Assembly (NCBI GenBank): GCA_046565595.1 | Contig: JBKHYG010000128.1 | Coordinates: forward strand, 1-23,996 | DNA: 23,996 nt | Direction of reading: 5' to 3' | Source: JBKHYG01 sp046565595 | GTDB taxonomy: Bacteria > Actinomycetota > AC-67 | In this document: piece by piece, positions 15,656-23,054 of the stretch | Numbering within the stretch: the first letter of the stretch is position 1 | Layout of the letters: every line of letters begins with the position of its first letter | Program-made: the position numbers and the translations under genes | Notes under the pieces: model-generated | What the model saw: only the letters and a program-made list of their open reading frames with translations | The model's database searches: none | Told to the model about the DNA's origin: nothing

Positions 15656-15683
15656 ATTCTGACTACTCGGACGGATTTGTCAA
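15656..15683 (-). promoter_or_regulatory. Sigma-70-like promoter for the copper monooxygenase-like gene
   Basis: On the minus strand TTGACA (15683-15678) and CAGAAT (15661-15656) are separated by 16 nt, a good housekeeping-type -35/-10 pair. This predicts a leader of about 55 nt before ATG 15592. The leader contains a small hairpin, GAGAC-GCCT-GTCTC. The promoter suggests this gene can be expressed separately from the cupredoxin gene upstream. Confidence 0.55.
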
Positions 15684-15716
15684 CATCTGTTTTCGGTTCG
15701 GGTCTCTGACCAGCGA

Positions 15717-16214
15717 TTATGCCGGGATGCCGACGAGCCGGCCGCGCATGTTCGAGTGGATCGAGCACTTGAACTCATAGATCTGGCCTCCCTCGATGTT
15801 CTGGAGGCCCTCTAACGGATACTGGTGGCCGACGCTGATGAGCGCGGTTGCGAACAGCGGGCACTGGCCGGGCTGGTAGGCGCTGATCTTGTTGCCTTCC
15901 GAGTCCAACTTGAAGGTCGCCGACGACGGGTCAAACGGCGTCCCGAGCGGCGGGACGGCGATGTTGCGCTTGAAGCAGTGGTCGGCGTCGTCTGGCCCGG
16001 AAGCCAACGAGACCACATCGTGAAGGCCGGTCGGATCGGCCTGGATGTACATGATGTCTTCACCCGGCTGGGCGGCAGCCACCGGGGTCGTGAAGACAGG
16101 AGTGAAGGTGTTGCCGGGGGCAGAGACGATGGCCGGCGTGGCTACTGCGCTGGCTCCTGATGGCATCGCGACGATCGCGGCGACGGCGACCAACGAACGG
16201 ATCCAAGATCTCAT
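15717..16214 (-). CDS. Secreted cupredoxin (blue-copper protein)
   Basis: 165 residues from ATG 16214, with a strong ribosome binding site AGGAGGAG five bases upstream. The signal peptide MRSWIRSLVAVAAIVAMPSG ends near ASA. The mature domain has type-1 copper ligands His65 (GLHDVVS) and Cys150, His153, Met156 (FKCSIHSNM), followed by a closing strand RGRLVGIPA. Two further Cys (80 and 118) probably form a disulfide. Cupredoxins shuttle single electrons outside the membrane. The C-terminal copper loop resembles that of the cupredoxin domain in the 729-residue protein encoded downstream, and both lie on the same strand 124 bp apart. A partnership is therefore plausible (inference). Confidence 0.88.
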   Translation of the reverse strand: MRSWIRSLVAVAAIVAMPSGASAVATPAIVSAPGNTFTPVFTTPVAAAQPGEDIMYIQADPTGLHDVVSLASGPDDADHCFKRNIAVPPLGTPFDPSSATFKLDSEGNKISAYQPGQCPLFATALISVGHQYPLEGLQNIEGGQIYEFKCSIHSNMRGRLVGIPA

Positions 16215-16331
16215 GCAAACTCCTCCTAGCGGCGGCCGGAGAAGAATCCAACCGTGCGGTGAGATTCGCCGTCGTTAGGTTCGATTCCTGCCTCCTAACC
16301 CGACATCCTTCGGATCGCACTCATGAAGCAG

Positions 16332-16358
16332 GCGAACCGGACATGCCGTCCGGTTCGC
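16332..16358 (-). terminator. Terminator-like hairpin after the hemerythrin gene
   Basis: GCGAACCGGAC and GTCCGGTTCGC form a perfect 11-bp stem with a 5-nt loop (atgcc), 23 bp beyond the hemerythrin stop at 16382 and before the cupredoxin gene. The tail on the minus strand is CTGCTTCATG, not a strong T-run. It probably separates the hemerythrin and cupredoxin transcripts. Confidence 0.6.
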
Positions 16359-16381
16359 GCGCTGTTCTCGCTGATGCAGCT

Positions 16382-16846
16382 TCAGACCGAGACTGGCCTC
16401 AACTTGTCCAGCTCCTTACGGCGTTCTGCCATCTGCTGGCCGATCTCTTGCAGACGGGCCCGGCCCGCGGCCTCTCGCACCTTGGGGAATAGGTCCTCTT
16501 CCTCTTCTTCGATGTGATGCAGCACAAGTTCCTTCAGGACGGTGCACTTGGCGATGTACCGAGGCTCATCCGGCGAACTGCCCAGGATCTCCCCCATCAG
16601 CAGCTCGGCGATGTGGTGCTCCTCGTCGGCTTCGTGGATGATCCCCTGGTCGGTGACACCCAGGACCGCAGCCGGATAGAAGATCTCTTCTTCGAGCTTG
16701 CCGTGCGTGGTCAACTCGTGACAGATCTCTGCCATGAGCGCCTCTAGCCGCGGCCCGCCTTCGGACTTCAGGTCATCCATCTGGCGGAACATCTCGCGGA
16801 AGCGTTTGTGGTCTTCCTTCAGCATGACGATGGCATCTGAACTCAT
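16382..16846 (-). CDS. Hemerythrin-like (HHE) domain protein
   Basis: 154 residues, a single four-helix hemerythrin-like domain. Candidate di-iron ligands lie in MLKEDHKRFREMF, THGKLEEEIFYPA, HEADEEHHIAEL and LHHIEEEEEDLFP, matching the H...HxxxE...HxxxH...H...E pattern. No signal peptide, so cytoplasmic. Family members bind O2 or NO, store iron or help repair iron-sulfur centres; the specific role here cannot be read. The ATG at 16846 follows GGAGG with a 5-nt spacer. It is 110 bp downstream of the DUF421 gene on the same strand, so read-through from the TerC unit is possible. Confidence 0.9.
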   Translation of the reverse strand: MSSDAIVMLKEDHKRFREMFRQMDDLKSEGGPRLEALMAEICHELTTHGKLEEEIFYPAAVLGVTDQGIIHEADEEHHIAELLMGEILGSSPDEPRYIAKCTVLKELVLHHIEEEEEDLFPKVREAAGRARLQEIGQQMAERRKELDKLRPVSV

Positions 16847-16890
16847 GTTGCCTCCAGGTCGTTGTCTCGAGTCGGGCTTTCCCCCCGCCT

Positions 16891-16956
16891 CGGCCGGCCA
16901 AACCGCTAGCCGTTCGTGCGTGCAGCTGGCCGCTGGGCGGGCTGGTGTGCCGGCCG
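16891..16956 (-). other. GC-rich intergenic stretch with long-range inverted repeat
   Basis: The 110-bp gap between the DUF421 and hemerythrin genes begins, on the minus strand directly after the DUF421 stop, with CGGCCGGC (16956-16949), paired with a distant GCCGGCCG (16898-16891). Smaller GGCC/GCTAGC pieces lie between. It could fold into a termination or processing structure. No promoter was recognised. Confidence 0.3.
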
Positions 16957-17409
16957 CTAGGCGTTGGTGCGCTCGGGGATTATCGAGATGCCGCCGTCTC
17001 GCTCGAGGATCGCGAACCGTACCTGGCTGAGCGACTCCAGGCCGTGTGCCCGCCTGGCCGCCACGAGGATCTCGTCCTCTGTGACCCTGGATCTAGCCAT
17101 CCGGTCCTGGAACGGTTTGCCTTGCTCCATCAAGATCACTGGAACCGAATCCACCAGGCGATCGAACCTCGGCGACCATCTCTGCAGGTAAGAGAAGGAC
17201 ACCTCGATCAGCACCATCGATGCGATCAACAGCAGCGCGGTCGTGACCGAGAAGTCATCGCCGATCAAGCCCTGCTGGGTCGCTTCGCCGAGTATCAGTA
17301 GCAGCACGAAGTCGAAGGTCGTGATCTGGGCAAGGGTGCGCTTGCCCATCAGACGGAAGATGAACAGCAAGAACAGGTAGATCGCGAGAGCTCGTAGTGG
17401 CGTCGCCAT
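16957..17409 (-). CDS. DUF421 (YetF-family) membrane protein
   Basis: 150 residues. Two N-terminal membrane segments (ALAIYLFLLFIFRL; TALLLIASMVLIEVSFSYL) flank the family hallmark RLMGKRTLAQITTFDFVLLL with ILGEATQQGLIGDD. A cytoplasmic domain follows (SVPVILMEQGKPFQDRM; RVTEDEILVAARRAHGLESL; RFAILERDGGISIIP). This is the YetF/DUF421 architecture, whose molecular function is not established. The ATG at 17409 has GAGGTG just upstream. It starts 9 bp after the stop of the one-helix membrane protein, so the two are probably co-translated with TerC. Confidence 0.88.
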   Translation of the reverse strand: MATPLRALAIYLFLLFIFRLMGKRTLAQITTFDFVLLLILGEATQQGLIGDDFSVTTALLLIASMVLIEVSFSYLQRWSPRFDRLVDSVPVILMEQGKPFQDRMARSRVTEDEILVAARRAHGLESLSQVRFAILERDGGISIIPERTNA

Positions 17410-17418
17410 CGATTCACC

Positions 17419-17949
17419 TCATGGAAGGACGAACATGGTCAGCTCCGTGCTCCGTCCGTCCACCTGGATGGAGCCATCGAAGGAGCCGGGTGCGACCGGC
17501 GTGAAGGAGACGCGCAAGCTGTCGGTCGGGGGGTCGAAATCCAGGTGCAAACCGTCAGCCAGCAGCCGGCTAGCACTAGGCAGGGGCGTGAAGTCGAACT
17601 GCTCCATATGCGCCACGAGGGTGCGGTCGAGGACCAGCGTCGAGAATCCACCTTCGGCTGAGACCTGGATCTCGGACGACAGGCCCTGACGCACGATCCT
17701 CTCGTAGGCGATCCGCAGCCCGTCCGAACCTAGTGAGCGTCGCGCGAGGACACCCCTTCCGAATCCGCCCAGGAGCGCCGCTGTCACGATCGCTATGAGC
17801 AGCACCAGCCCGATCCGGTGGACGACGAGTTCACGCCGATCCCAATCCAGGTCCTGGTCTGGGACGACCTCCTCCGGTCGGGTTCTCGGCAACTCGGGCT
17901 CCTTCAGCGACGGTATCGCATAGCCAGAGATTCCCAACCGCAGCCCCAT
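17419..17949 (-). CDS. One-helix membrane protein with outer beta domain, partner of DUF421 protein
   Basis: 176 residues. A charged, Pro/Glu-rich cytoplasmic N-terminus (residues 1-45) leads to one membrane helix (~46-63, GLVLLIAIVTAALLGGF). An outside domain of ~110 residues follows, rich in strands (LSSEIQVSAEGGFSTLVLDR; DSLRVSFTPVAPGSFDGSIQ; STELTMFVLP). No family recognised with certainty. It lies between terC (gap 27 bp) and the DUF421 gene (gap 9 bp), which suggests it acts with one of them in the membrane. ATG 17949 lacks a strong ribosome binding site, consistent with coupling to terC translation. Confidence 0.8.
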   Translation of the reverse strand: MGLRLGISGYAIPSLKEPELPRTRPEEVVPDQDLDWDRRELVVHRIGLVLLIAIVTAALLGGFGRGVLARRSLGSDGLRIAYERIVRQGLSSEIQVSAEGGFSTLVLDRTLVAHMEQFDFTPLPSASRLLADGLHLDFDPPTDSLRVSFTPVAPGSFDGSIQVDGRSTELTMFVLP

Positions 17950-17976
17950 CGAAACCGAGGTCGCAGCAGCACGCGT

Positions 17977-19029
17977 TCAGAGAGCGGGATCGTCTCCGGA
18001 CGGTCCCGCTCCTGCTGCGTCCTTCGGTTGCAGCAACTCGGGATGAGGTTCTTCGTCTGGAGCTGCCTTCAGCGACCAGATGATCGATACGGTGATCAAG
18101 ACCGTGATCACGATCAGCGAGATCCAGGTCGGCAGGTGATACCAGAGCGTCACCGACATCTTCACGCCGACGAATATCAAGACGGCGGCAAGCCCGTACC
18201 TCAGGTACTGGAACTTGCTGATCGCGCCGGCCAGCAGGAAATACAGCGCGCGCAAGCCCAGGATCGCGAAGGCGTTGGAGGTGAAGACGATGAAGGGCGT
18301 CTTGGTGACCGCGAAGACCGCCGGGATGGAGTCGACGGCGAACAAGATGTCGCTCGATTCGATGACCAGAAGCACGGCGACCATCGGCGTAGCTACACGC
18401 CGACCGGCCCTACGAACCCAGAACTTCTGGCCCTCGTAGGTGTCGGTCATCGCGATGTGCTTACGCATCCACTTCAAGACCGGGTTGTTGCCCACATCGT
18501 GCTCGTCTTGTCGTACGGCGAGCTTGATGCCAGTGAAGACCAGGAAGGCGCCGAAGAGGACGAAGGCCCAATCGAAGCGGTCAAGGATCGCGGCGCCCAG
18601 AGCGATGAAGATGGCTCGGAATATCAGTGCTCCGAAGATCCCCCAGAACAACAGGCGATGTTGCAGATGCTTCGGAACCGCGAAGTAGGTGAATATGACC
18701 GCGAAGACGAAGATGTTGTCGACGCTGAGGCTCTTCTCGATTATGTAGCCCGCGTAATACTCGGCGGCCGGAGTCGCGCCGAACTGCCACCACATGACCC
18801 CGCCGAAGGCGAGCCCCAGGATGATCCACGCGGTCGAACTCCAGGCAGCTTCCCGGATAGTGACCTCATGAGCGTCGCGGTGGAACAGGAACAGGTCGGC
18901 CAGCAGAGCGACGATGATGACGGCGGTGACGCCGACCCACCACCAGATCGAGACATCGATAGCGAGAGCCTCAAGTCCGCCGGACGGCGCAGCCGAAGGG
19001 GCAGCTAGGAACGGGCCGGGACTTACCAT
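17977..19029 (-). CDS. terC: TerC/Alx-family integral membrane metal exporter
   Basis: 350 residues from ATG 19029, preceded by GGAGGT with a 7-nt spacer; a GTG at 19044 overlaps that ribosome binding site and is less likely. About eight or nine membrane segments. Family hallmarks are IIEKSLSVDNIFVFAVIFTY and VIESSDILFAVDSIPAVFAV, whose acidic residues line the ion path in TerC proteins. The C-terminus is a soluble Glu/Pro/Gly tail. TerC/Alx proteins are linked to Mn2+ export and to metallation of secreted enzymes. The manganese riboswitch directly upstream supports a Mn2+ role here. It is the first gene of a likely operon with the one-helix protein and DUF421. Confidence 0.95.
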   Translation of the reverse strand: MVSPGPFLAAPSAAPSGGLEALAIDVSIWWWVGVTAVIIVALLADLFLFHRDAHEVTIREAAWSSTAWIILGLAFGGVMWWQFGATPAAEYYAGYIIEKSLSVDNIFVFAVIFTYFAVPKHLQHRLLFWGIFGALIFRAIFIALGAAILDRFDWAFVLFGAFLVFTGIKLAVRQDEHDVGNNPVLKWMRKHIAMTDTYEGQKFWVRRAGRRVATPMVAVLLVIESSDILFAVDSIPAVFAVTKTPFIVFTSNAFAILGLRALYFLLAGAISKFQYLRYGLAAVLIFVGVKMSVTLWYHLPTWISLIVITVLITVSIIWSLKAAPDEEPHPELLQPKDAAGAGPSGDDPAL

Positions 19030-19060
19030 CCAGCGAACCTCCACAGGTCGATCGAACGCT

Positions 19061-19148
19061 GGAGGTCTCTTCCGCCTTCTGGGCGAAGGCCAGGGCGCCG
19101 GGCATGTCTGCCGTACTGACGACGCTCTGAGCGGGAATACTCCCCTCC
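19061..19148 (-). ncRNA. yybP-ykoY manganese riboswitch
   Basis: On the minus strand, 32 bp before the terC start, the conserved landmarks appear in order: GGAGGGGAGTA (19148-19138), GTCGTCAGTACGG (~19123-19111), a CCCGG element and GGAAGAGACCTCC at the 3' end. The outer P1 stem pairs GGAGG with CCTCC. These match the two asymmetric internal-loop strands of the yybP-ykoY family, which binds Mn2+ and usually turns on exporters. The 3' strand lies close to the terC ribosome binding site, so translational control is plausible (inference). Confidence 0.92.
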
Positions 19149-19211
19149 GTGTCGCTCGGATACTCCCAGGTTGCTACCCGCACGGCAAACAGACGAACCG
19201 GACACCCACCA

Positions 19212-19240
19212 TGGACCCGGAACGCCCCGCCCTGTAGAGT
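19212..19240 (+). promoter_or_regulatory. Candidate promoter for the cold-shock gene
   Basis: TGGACC (19212-19217) and TAGAGT (19235-19240) are 17 nt apart, with a TG just before the -10. Transcription from here would give a ~50-nt leader before the TTG at 19297. That leader contains two copies of GGTCGAC (19251-19257 and 19269-19275). Confidence 0.4.
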
Positions 19241-19296
19241 CGCAGCCAGAGGTCGACAGCAAACCATAGGTCGACCCTTGATAAGGAGAAGGTAGT

Positions 19297-19497
19297 TTGA
19301 AGGGTACGGTCAAGCGATTCAGCGACGAGAAGGGCTATGGATTCATCGCCCGCGAAGATGGCGACGATGTGTTCGTGCACTTCACCGCGATCGAGGGGGA
19401 GGGTTTCCGTACCCTCGCTCCCGGCCAGGAGGTCGAGTTCGAGATCGTGGAAGGGCCGAAAGGCCTCCAGGCGGCGAGCGTAAAGAAGGTCGACTAA
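19297..19497 (+). CDS. csp: Cold-shock-domain RNA/DNA-binding protein
   Basis: 66 residues, the standard length for CspA-type proteins. RNP1-type motif KGYGFI and RNP2-type motif DVFVHF are both present, after the family start MKGTVKRFSDEKG. These small beta-barrels bind single-stranded nucleic acid and melt RNA structure. The start is TTG at 19297, eight bases after AAGGAG (19283-19288). It is a single-gene unit: candidate promoter at 19212-19240, strong terminator at 19518-19552. It is divergent from the riboswitch-controlled terC unit. Confidence 0.97.
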   Translation: MKGTVKRFSDEKGYGFIAREDGDDVFVHFTAIEGEGFRTLAPGQEVEFEIVEGPKGLQAASVKKVD

Positions 19498-19517
19498 CGC
19501 GCTCAACGACTAGCACG

Positions 19518-19552
19518 GAGACCCTCCCACCTTGGGAGGGTCTCTTCGTTTT
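19518..19552 (+). terminator. Rho-independent terminator after csp
   Basis: Perfect 12-bp stem GAGACCCTCCCA / TGGGAGGGTCTC with a 3-nt loop, followed by TTCGTTTT. It lies 20 bp after the csp stop. Strong by both stem and tail. Confidence 0.93.
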
Positions 19553-19617
19553 GCGGACGAACCTGCCCCACGAAGCAGGAGGGAAGGTCGCAACGGCGAA
19601 ATCGACCAGAACCGACC

Positions 19618-21144
19618 ATGCGACCATCCCGGCTCATCCTCGCGGCGCTCTCGTTCGCGGTTCTCGTCCCCCAGACCGCGAACGCGGCTATCGACCTGCG
19701 CTGTTCGGGTACGACCTTCACCAGCGCCATCAATGGCGTGGTCGAGGACGCGCTCGGCCAACGACTGCCTGGCCTGACGGTCGAGCTGTACACGACCAAC
19801 CGGCAGCTCGCCTTCGGCGCTCCAGTCACGACCAACGCCAACGGCGAGTACCTGATATGTGCCGGGGACGACACCGGAGCTAGGCACGGCACCTTCGATG
19901 TGCATGTGGTGGACCGAACCAACTTCCCGGTCTACTCGGGCTCGAGTCAGGCCTACACGACCTACCTATCGCCGGCGACTGGGGCAGATTTCACCGCTAA
20001 GAGCGGAAGCCCCATCCGGTACATGCTGGGGCTAGAGATCACACCCGATGCCTTGAACACCCAGATCGCCGATCGAACGGTCACCTACCGGATCCGGTCC
20101 AAGGCTCCATCGGCGACGGCGATGACCCTGTCGATGACCCACACGAACTCGACCATCACCGTACCCTTCACAGGGACCGAGGCCGGGGGGCCGTCGCTGG
20201 GTGGCTGGAACATCTGGGAGCACACCGAAACGGTGATCAAGGGCACCAGGGATCGGCTCCATTGGGCAAGCGCGCGAGGATGGCAAGGAACGACGCGGGT
20301 CACCGAGGAAGACACCGAGTTCTATGTGTTCGATTCGGTGGCTCCCCTACTTGGGACGGCCTTGCCCACCACCCAACAGTGCGGCGCAGGCGTCGTGGCC
20401 AACGGGATGTCTCCACAGTCTCCGCCTGGAACGACCAACGATCAGCCGATCGTGACGCTGGGCGCCTGCGACATGTTCAACGATGGAGCCAAGAGCGGCT
20501 TGGATCCATTCAACCTGGGCGGCGAGATCTGCCTGGATGCTGACATGACCATCGGCTGCCAACCGATCGAACCGATCCTGGACACGCTCCGGATCATCTG
20601 GTTCCCGAAGTCGCCGCTGACGGTAGGGCAGACCTACTACCTGCGCTTCATGATCGCCGACAGAGCCGGGAACCTGGCGACCAATCCGACGGGATATCCG
20701 CTGGCCATCGTGGATCGGGGCGGGCAGGTTCCGGTGTTCACCGCATTGGCTCCGGGAGATCTGGGTGCCGGGACGGCCACCAGCGGGATCGTGATCGGGT
20801 CATCGCTGACGACGCCTACCTCGTATCCGACGATCAGCTTCCGGGTGTTGGATGCCGACGGTCAGATGGACCTCCTCCCAGGCACCCTGTCGGTGAGGGT
20901 CTGGTACATCGATGACCGGACGCTGGTCTACAAGTACGACCCGACCGTCGCGCCCAACGCATACGACTCGGTCAGCAAGAAGGGCGGCGCGACCTTCGAT
21001 CTGTCGAGCGGCCTGTTCCGCGCCACCGGCTACCCCTTGCAAGGCAAACCGCCCGGTCGTTACTCGGCGACAGCCTCGGTGATGGATCGAGGAGGGAACT
21101 TCAACACGATCTCCTGGCAGTGGATACTGGCCGGAGCGGTCTGA
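19618..21144 (+). CDS. Large secreted protein with N-terminal carboxypeptidase-regulatory-like domain
   Basis: 508 residues with signal peptide MRPSRLILAALSFAVLVPQT ending near ANA. Residues ~30-110 (INGVVEDALGQRLPGLTVEL; VTTNANGEYLICAGDD) look like a CarboxypepD_reg/SpaA-like Ig-type fold. The rest is beta-rich with no catalytic motif seen (phrases such as FVLRF-like YLRFMIADRAGN and SATASVMDRGGNF resemble repeated Ig-like edges). Cys residues (DLRC, LICAG, QQCGAG, GACDMF, EICLD, IGCQP) suggest several disulfides. Likely an extracellular structural or adhesion protein (inference). The ATG at 19618 has no strong ribosome binding site within 12 bases; GGAGGGAAGG lies ~30 bp upstream. Confidence 0.8.
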   Translation: MRPSRLILAALSFAVLVPQTANAAIDLRCSGTTFTSAINGVVEDALGQRLPGLTVELYTTNRQLAFGAPVTTNANGEYLICAGDDTGARHGTFDVHVVDRTNFPVYSGSSQAYTTYLSPATGADFTAKSGSPIRYMLGLEITPDALNTQIADRTVTYRIRSKAPSATAMTLSMTHTNSTITVPFTGTEAGGPSLGGWNIWEHTETVIKGTRDRLHWASARGWQGTTRVTEEDTEFYVFDSVAPLLGTALPTTQQCGAGVVANGMSPQSPPGTTNDQPIVTLGACDMFNDGAKSGLDPFNLGGEICLDADMTIGCQPIEPILDTLRIIWFPKSPLTVGQTYYLRFMIADRAGNLATNPTGYPLAIVDRGGQVPVFTALAPGDLGAGTATSGIVIGSSLTTPTSYPTISFRVLDADGQMDLLPGTLSVRVWYIDDRTLVYKYDPTVAPNAYDSVSKKGGATFDLSSGLFRATGYPLQGKPPGRYSATASVMDRGGNFNTISWQWILAGAV

Positions 21145-21203
21145 CAAGGCGACCCAACCCTTGATGCCGGTGGCCTAGCGACCCCCGAGATACCCTTGGC
21201 CTC

Positions 21204-21617
21204 GTGCCCACGACCTACGGCGAGCGGCTACTGGCCGAGGCCGAGAACCGCGCCCGCACGCAGCGACACAGACGGCGGCTCACCCTGCTGTTCGCGCCAG
21301 CAACGCTGGCCGCTTCGCTGGCGATGGTCGGGATATGGGAGCAGCGCCGCAGGGCTCTGAGCGACGCTGGGGCGTTGCGTCTGGTAACCGATCACCTCGT
21401 GGTGTTGGTCTTCATGTCTGTGTTCGTGTTGGGCATGATCGCCCTCGCGGTTCGGCCCGGCATGCCCAAGGTCCCTGCGATCATCGCATTGGTAGCAGGT
21501 CCCATCGGGATGCCCATCCTGTTCGGCCCAGGCGGATCGTTATGGCAGTGGCTCGTCATCGCAACGGTCTGCTTGCTGCTGATCAGCGCGGGGCGTCGGC
21601 CGACTCCCACTCGATGA
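21204..21617 (+). CDS. Small integral membrane protein of unknown function
   Basis: 137 residues from GTG 21204. A basic N-terminus (NRARTQRHRRR) is followed by three or four hydrophobic segments (LLFAPATLAASLAMVGIW; LVVLVFMSVFVLGMIALAV; VPAIIALVAGPIGMPILF; WLVIATVCLLLISAG). No family recognised. TACCCT at 21191-21196 lies seven bases before the GTG, suggesting a leaderless transcript of the type common in actinobacteria, though no good -35 is seen. The 3' end overlaps the convergent rsfS gene by 35 bp. Confidence 0.7.
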   Translation: MPTTYGERLLAEAENRARTQRHRRRLTLLFAPATLAASLAMVGIWEQRRRALSDAGALRLVTDHLVVLVFMSVFVLGMIALAVRPGMPKVPAIIALVAGPIGMPILFGPGGSLWQWLVIATVCLLLISAGRRPTPTR

Positions 21618-21945
21618 CAGGCGCATCCTTCCAGAGGCGTTCGAGTTCGTAGTAGGCCCGCTCCTCCTGTCGGAACAGGTGGACGACGATGTCTCCATAG
21701 TCCAGGAGGATCCATCGCGCATCGTCCTCGCCTTCGCGGCGGATCGGCTTGATGTCTTCTTCCCTCAGCGCCTCTTCGATGGCGTCCCGGATGGCGATCA
21801 GTTGGCGATCGGTGTTACCGGTCACCAGGACGAAACGGTCGACGATCCCTATGAGCGCCCCTACATCGAGTACGAGTATGTCGGTTCCGTTCTTCTCGGC
21901 AGCCGCTCGCGCCGCGATCAGGGCCATCGTTCCGGGATCTATCAC
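21583..21945 (-). CDS. rsfS: Ribosomal silencing factor RsfS (Iojap family)
   Basis: 120 residues, normal family length. It carries the RsfS core: ILVLDVGALIGIVDRFVLVT, then NTDRQLIAIRDAIEEALRE, and the signature ARWILLDYGDIVVHLFRQEE with RAYYELERLWKDA. RsfS binds L14 of the large ribosomal subunit and blocks joining with the small subunit under nutrient limitation. The GTG start at 21945 overlaps the stop of the LCP-like gene (GTGA, 21942-21945). It is the last gene of the nadD operon. Confidence 0.95.
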   Translation of the reverse strand: MIDPGTMALIAARAAAEKNGTDILVLDVGALIGIVDRFVLVTGNTDRQLIAIRDAIEEALREEDIKPIRREGEDDARWILLDYGDIVVHLFRQEERAYYELERLWKDAPVIEWESADAPR

Positions 21946-23054
21946 TGAGAGGGTGTTCCTTCCGTCCTTGGGGTTGGGCCTAGCGACACCGTGGCAGCTA
22001 CGCCCAGAGGTAGGTTCTCCGCTGGTCTTACCGTACCCTCCCCGAGGGCGCCCTGTAACAGCGCACCCAGCGACTCGTCGTCGGTTTCTATGAGCGTTCC
22101 GGCGGCCGGAGGGATGGTCGCTAGCGATATCACCTCGAACCCTTCTGAAACCAGGACCGACAGGATGCCGGGCAGTCGCTCTGACGGACCTCGAAGGTCG
22201 ACACCCGGCCTGGAGGCTGGGGGCATCGCGGATACCCAGGCGCCGGTCAGACCGACCGTCTGGTCTGCCCAGGCGAGGCGATCCAGGATGACGGGGTCAC
22301 GATCGAGGGTTGCAACCCCCTGGACGGTCGGATCCTCAGAAGCGAGGCGAAGCAGCGTCGCGGCAGCGTTGGTAGGTACCGCACCTTCGGCAGCGTCGAA
22401 ACCCGAAACCAGTCGGGCGCTTCCCGCCGACAGGTAGGCCTCCCAGAAGGCGACCTGGTGAGCGGCGACCTCGGCTCGGGACGAGACATCGAACAATGCA
22501 GCCAGGTAGGCGACCGCCTCGGCTGCCCTCATCCGGGTCGGCCCGGCCGCATCCACCTGCTCTCCATCCTCGCTTATCGGTAGCGGAACCTGGATCGTGA
22601 TGCTGCCGCCATCCAGGATGCTCTGCACCAGCGCGACCTCGGACACCATGACCACCTCGTCCACCCGCACACCCAACTCGTTGGTCACGGCATCCGCGAC
22701 GCCTGAGGCACCGCCGATCGAGAAGGCGAGCCGAAGGGCTACCTCGGATTCTGGAGGAACCACCACGGCAAGTTCGGGATCGAGCACTAGCAGGCGGCCT
22801 CCCGCCGGATCCACGGGATCGGTGACGGCGATGACGGCCGAGATCATCGAGGAAGTGCCGGCTTCTTCGTGGGTGATCCCGATCAGCATCGTCTCTAGTT
22901 CTGAGGTCATCGCCGATGGGGTCGGTGAGGGTTGCCGGCCAGCGTCGCTCACCTGCCGCAGGACCGCGCCGACCGAGAGGGCGACCAGCGCAGCGATCCC
23001 GAACAGGACGCGTCTGCGGATGCGTCTCTCCCGCTGTACCGAAGAGCGCTTCAC
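21942..23054 (-). CDS. Divergent LytR-CpsA-Psr-like membrane protein
   Basis: 370 residues. A basic N-terminus (RERRIRRR) and one membrane helix (~16-34) place a ~330-residue domain outside. The phrases RLAFSIGGASGVADAVTNEL and GVRVDEVVMVSEVALVQSIL, with ILDGGSITIQVPLPI, follow the LCP fold (cf. A-Y-G-G...T...G-I-x-I-D-H-Y-V...F...L-V-D-A-L-G-G-V). However, the usual S-I-P-R-D segment reads RLLVLDPELAVVVP, so key catalytic Arg/Asp residues appear missing. The C-terminal third (GLTGAWVSAMPPASRPGVDL and EGFEVISLATIPPA) resembles a LytR_C-type domain. It overlaps nadD (ATGA, 23051-23054) and rsfS (GTGA). A cell-envelope role is likely; transferase activity is doubtful. Confidence 0.75.
   Translation of the reverse strand: MKRSSVQRERRIRRRVLFGIAALVALSVGAVLRQVSDAGRQPSPTPSAMTSELETMLIGITHEEAGTSSMISAVIAVTDPVDPAGGRLLVLDPELAVVVPPESEVALRLAFSIGGASGVADAVTNELGVRVDEVVMVSEVALVQSILDGGSITIQVPLPISEDGEQVDAAGPTRMRAAEAVAYLAALFDVSSRAEVAAHQVAFWEAYLSAGSARLVSGFDAAEGAVPTNAAATLLRLASEDPTVQGVATLDRDPVILDRLAWADQTVGLTGAWVSAMPPASRPGVDLRGPSERLPGILSVLVSEGFEVISLATIPPAAGTLIETDDESLGALLQGALGEGTVRPAENLPLGVAATVSLGPTPRTEGTPSQ

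Noticed and set aside
16274..16300. A T-arm-like sequence (TTAGGTTCGATTCCTGCCTCC) on the plus strand, suggesting a tRNA or an attachment-site remnant
   Set aside because: Only four of five T-stem pairs form, and no acceptor, D or anticodon arms are found upstream. It lies in the cupredoxin leader. Likely chance resemblance.
17818..19008. A 396-residue open frame on the plus strand opposite terC
   Set aside because: Composition is extreme (Asp/Gln/Arg-rich), with no domain. It is the antisense shadow of terC and its operon partner.
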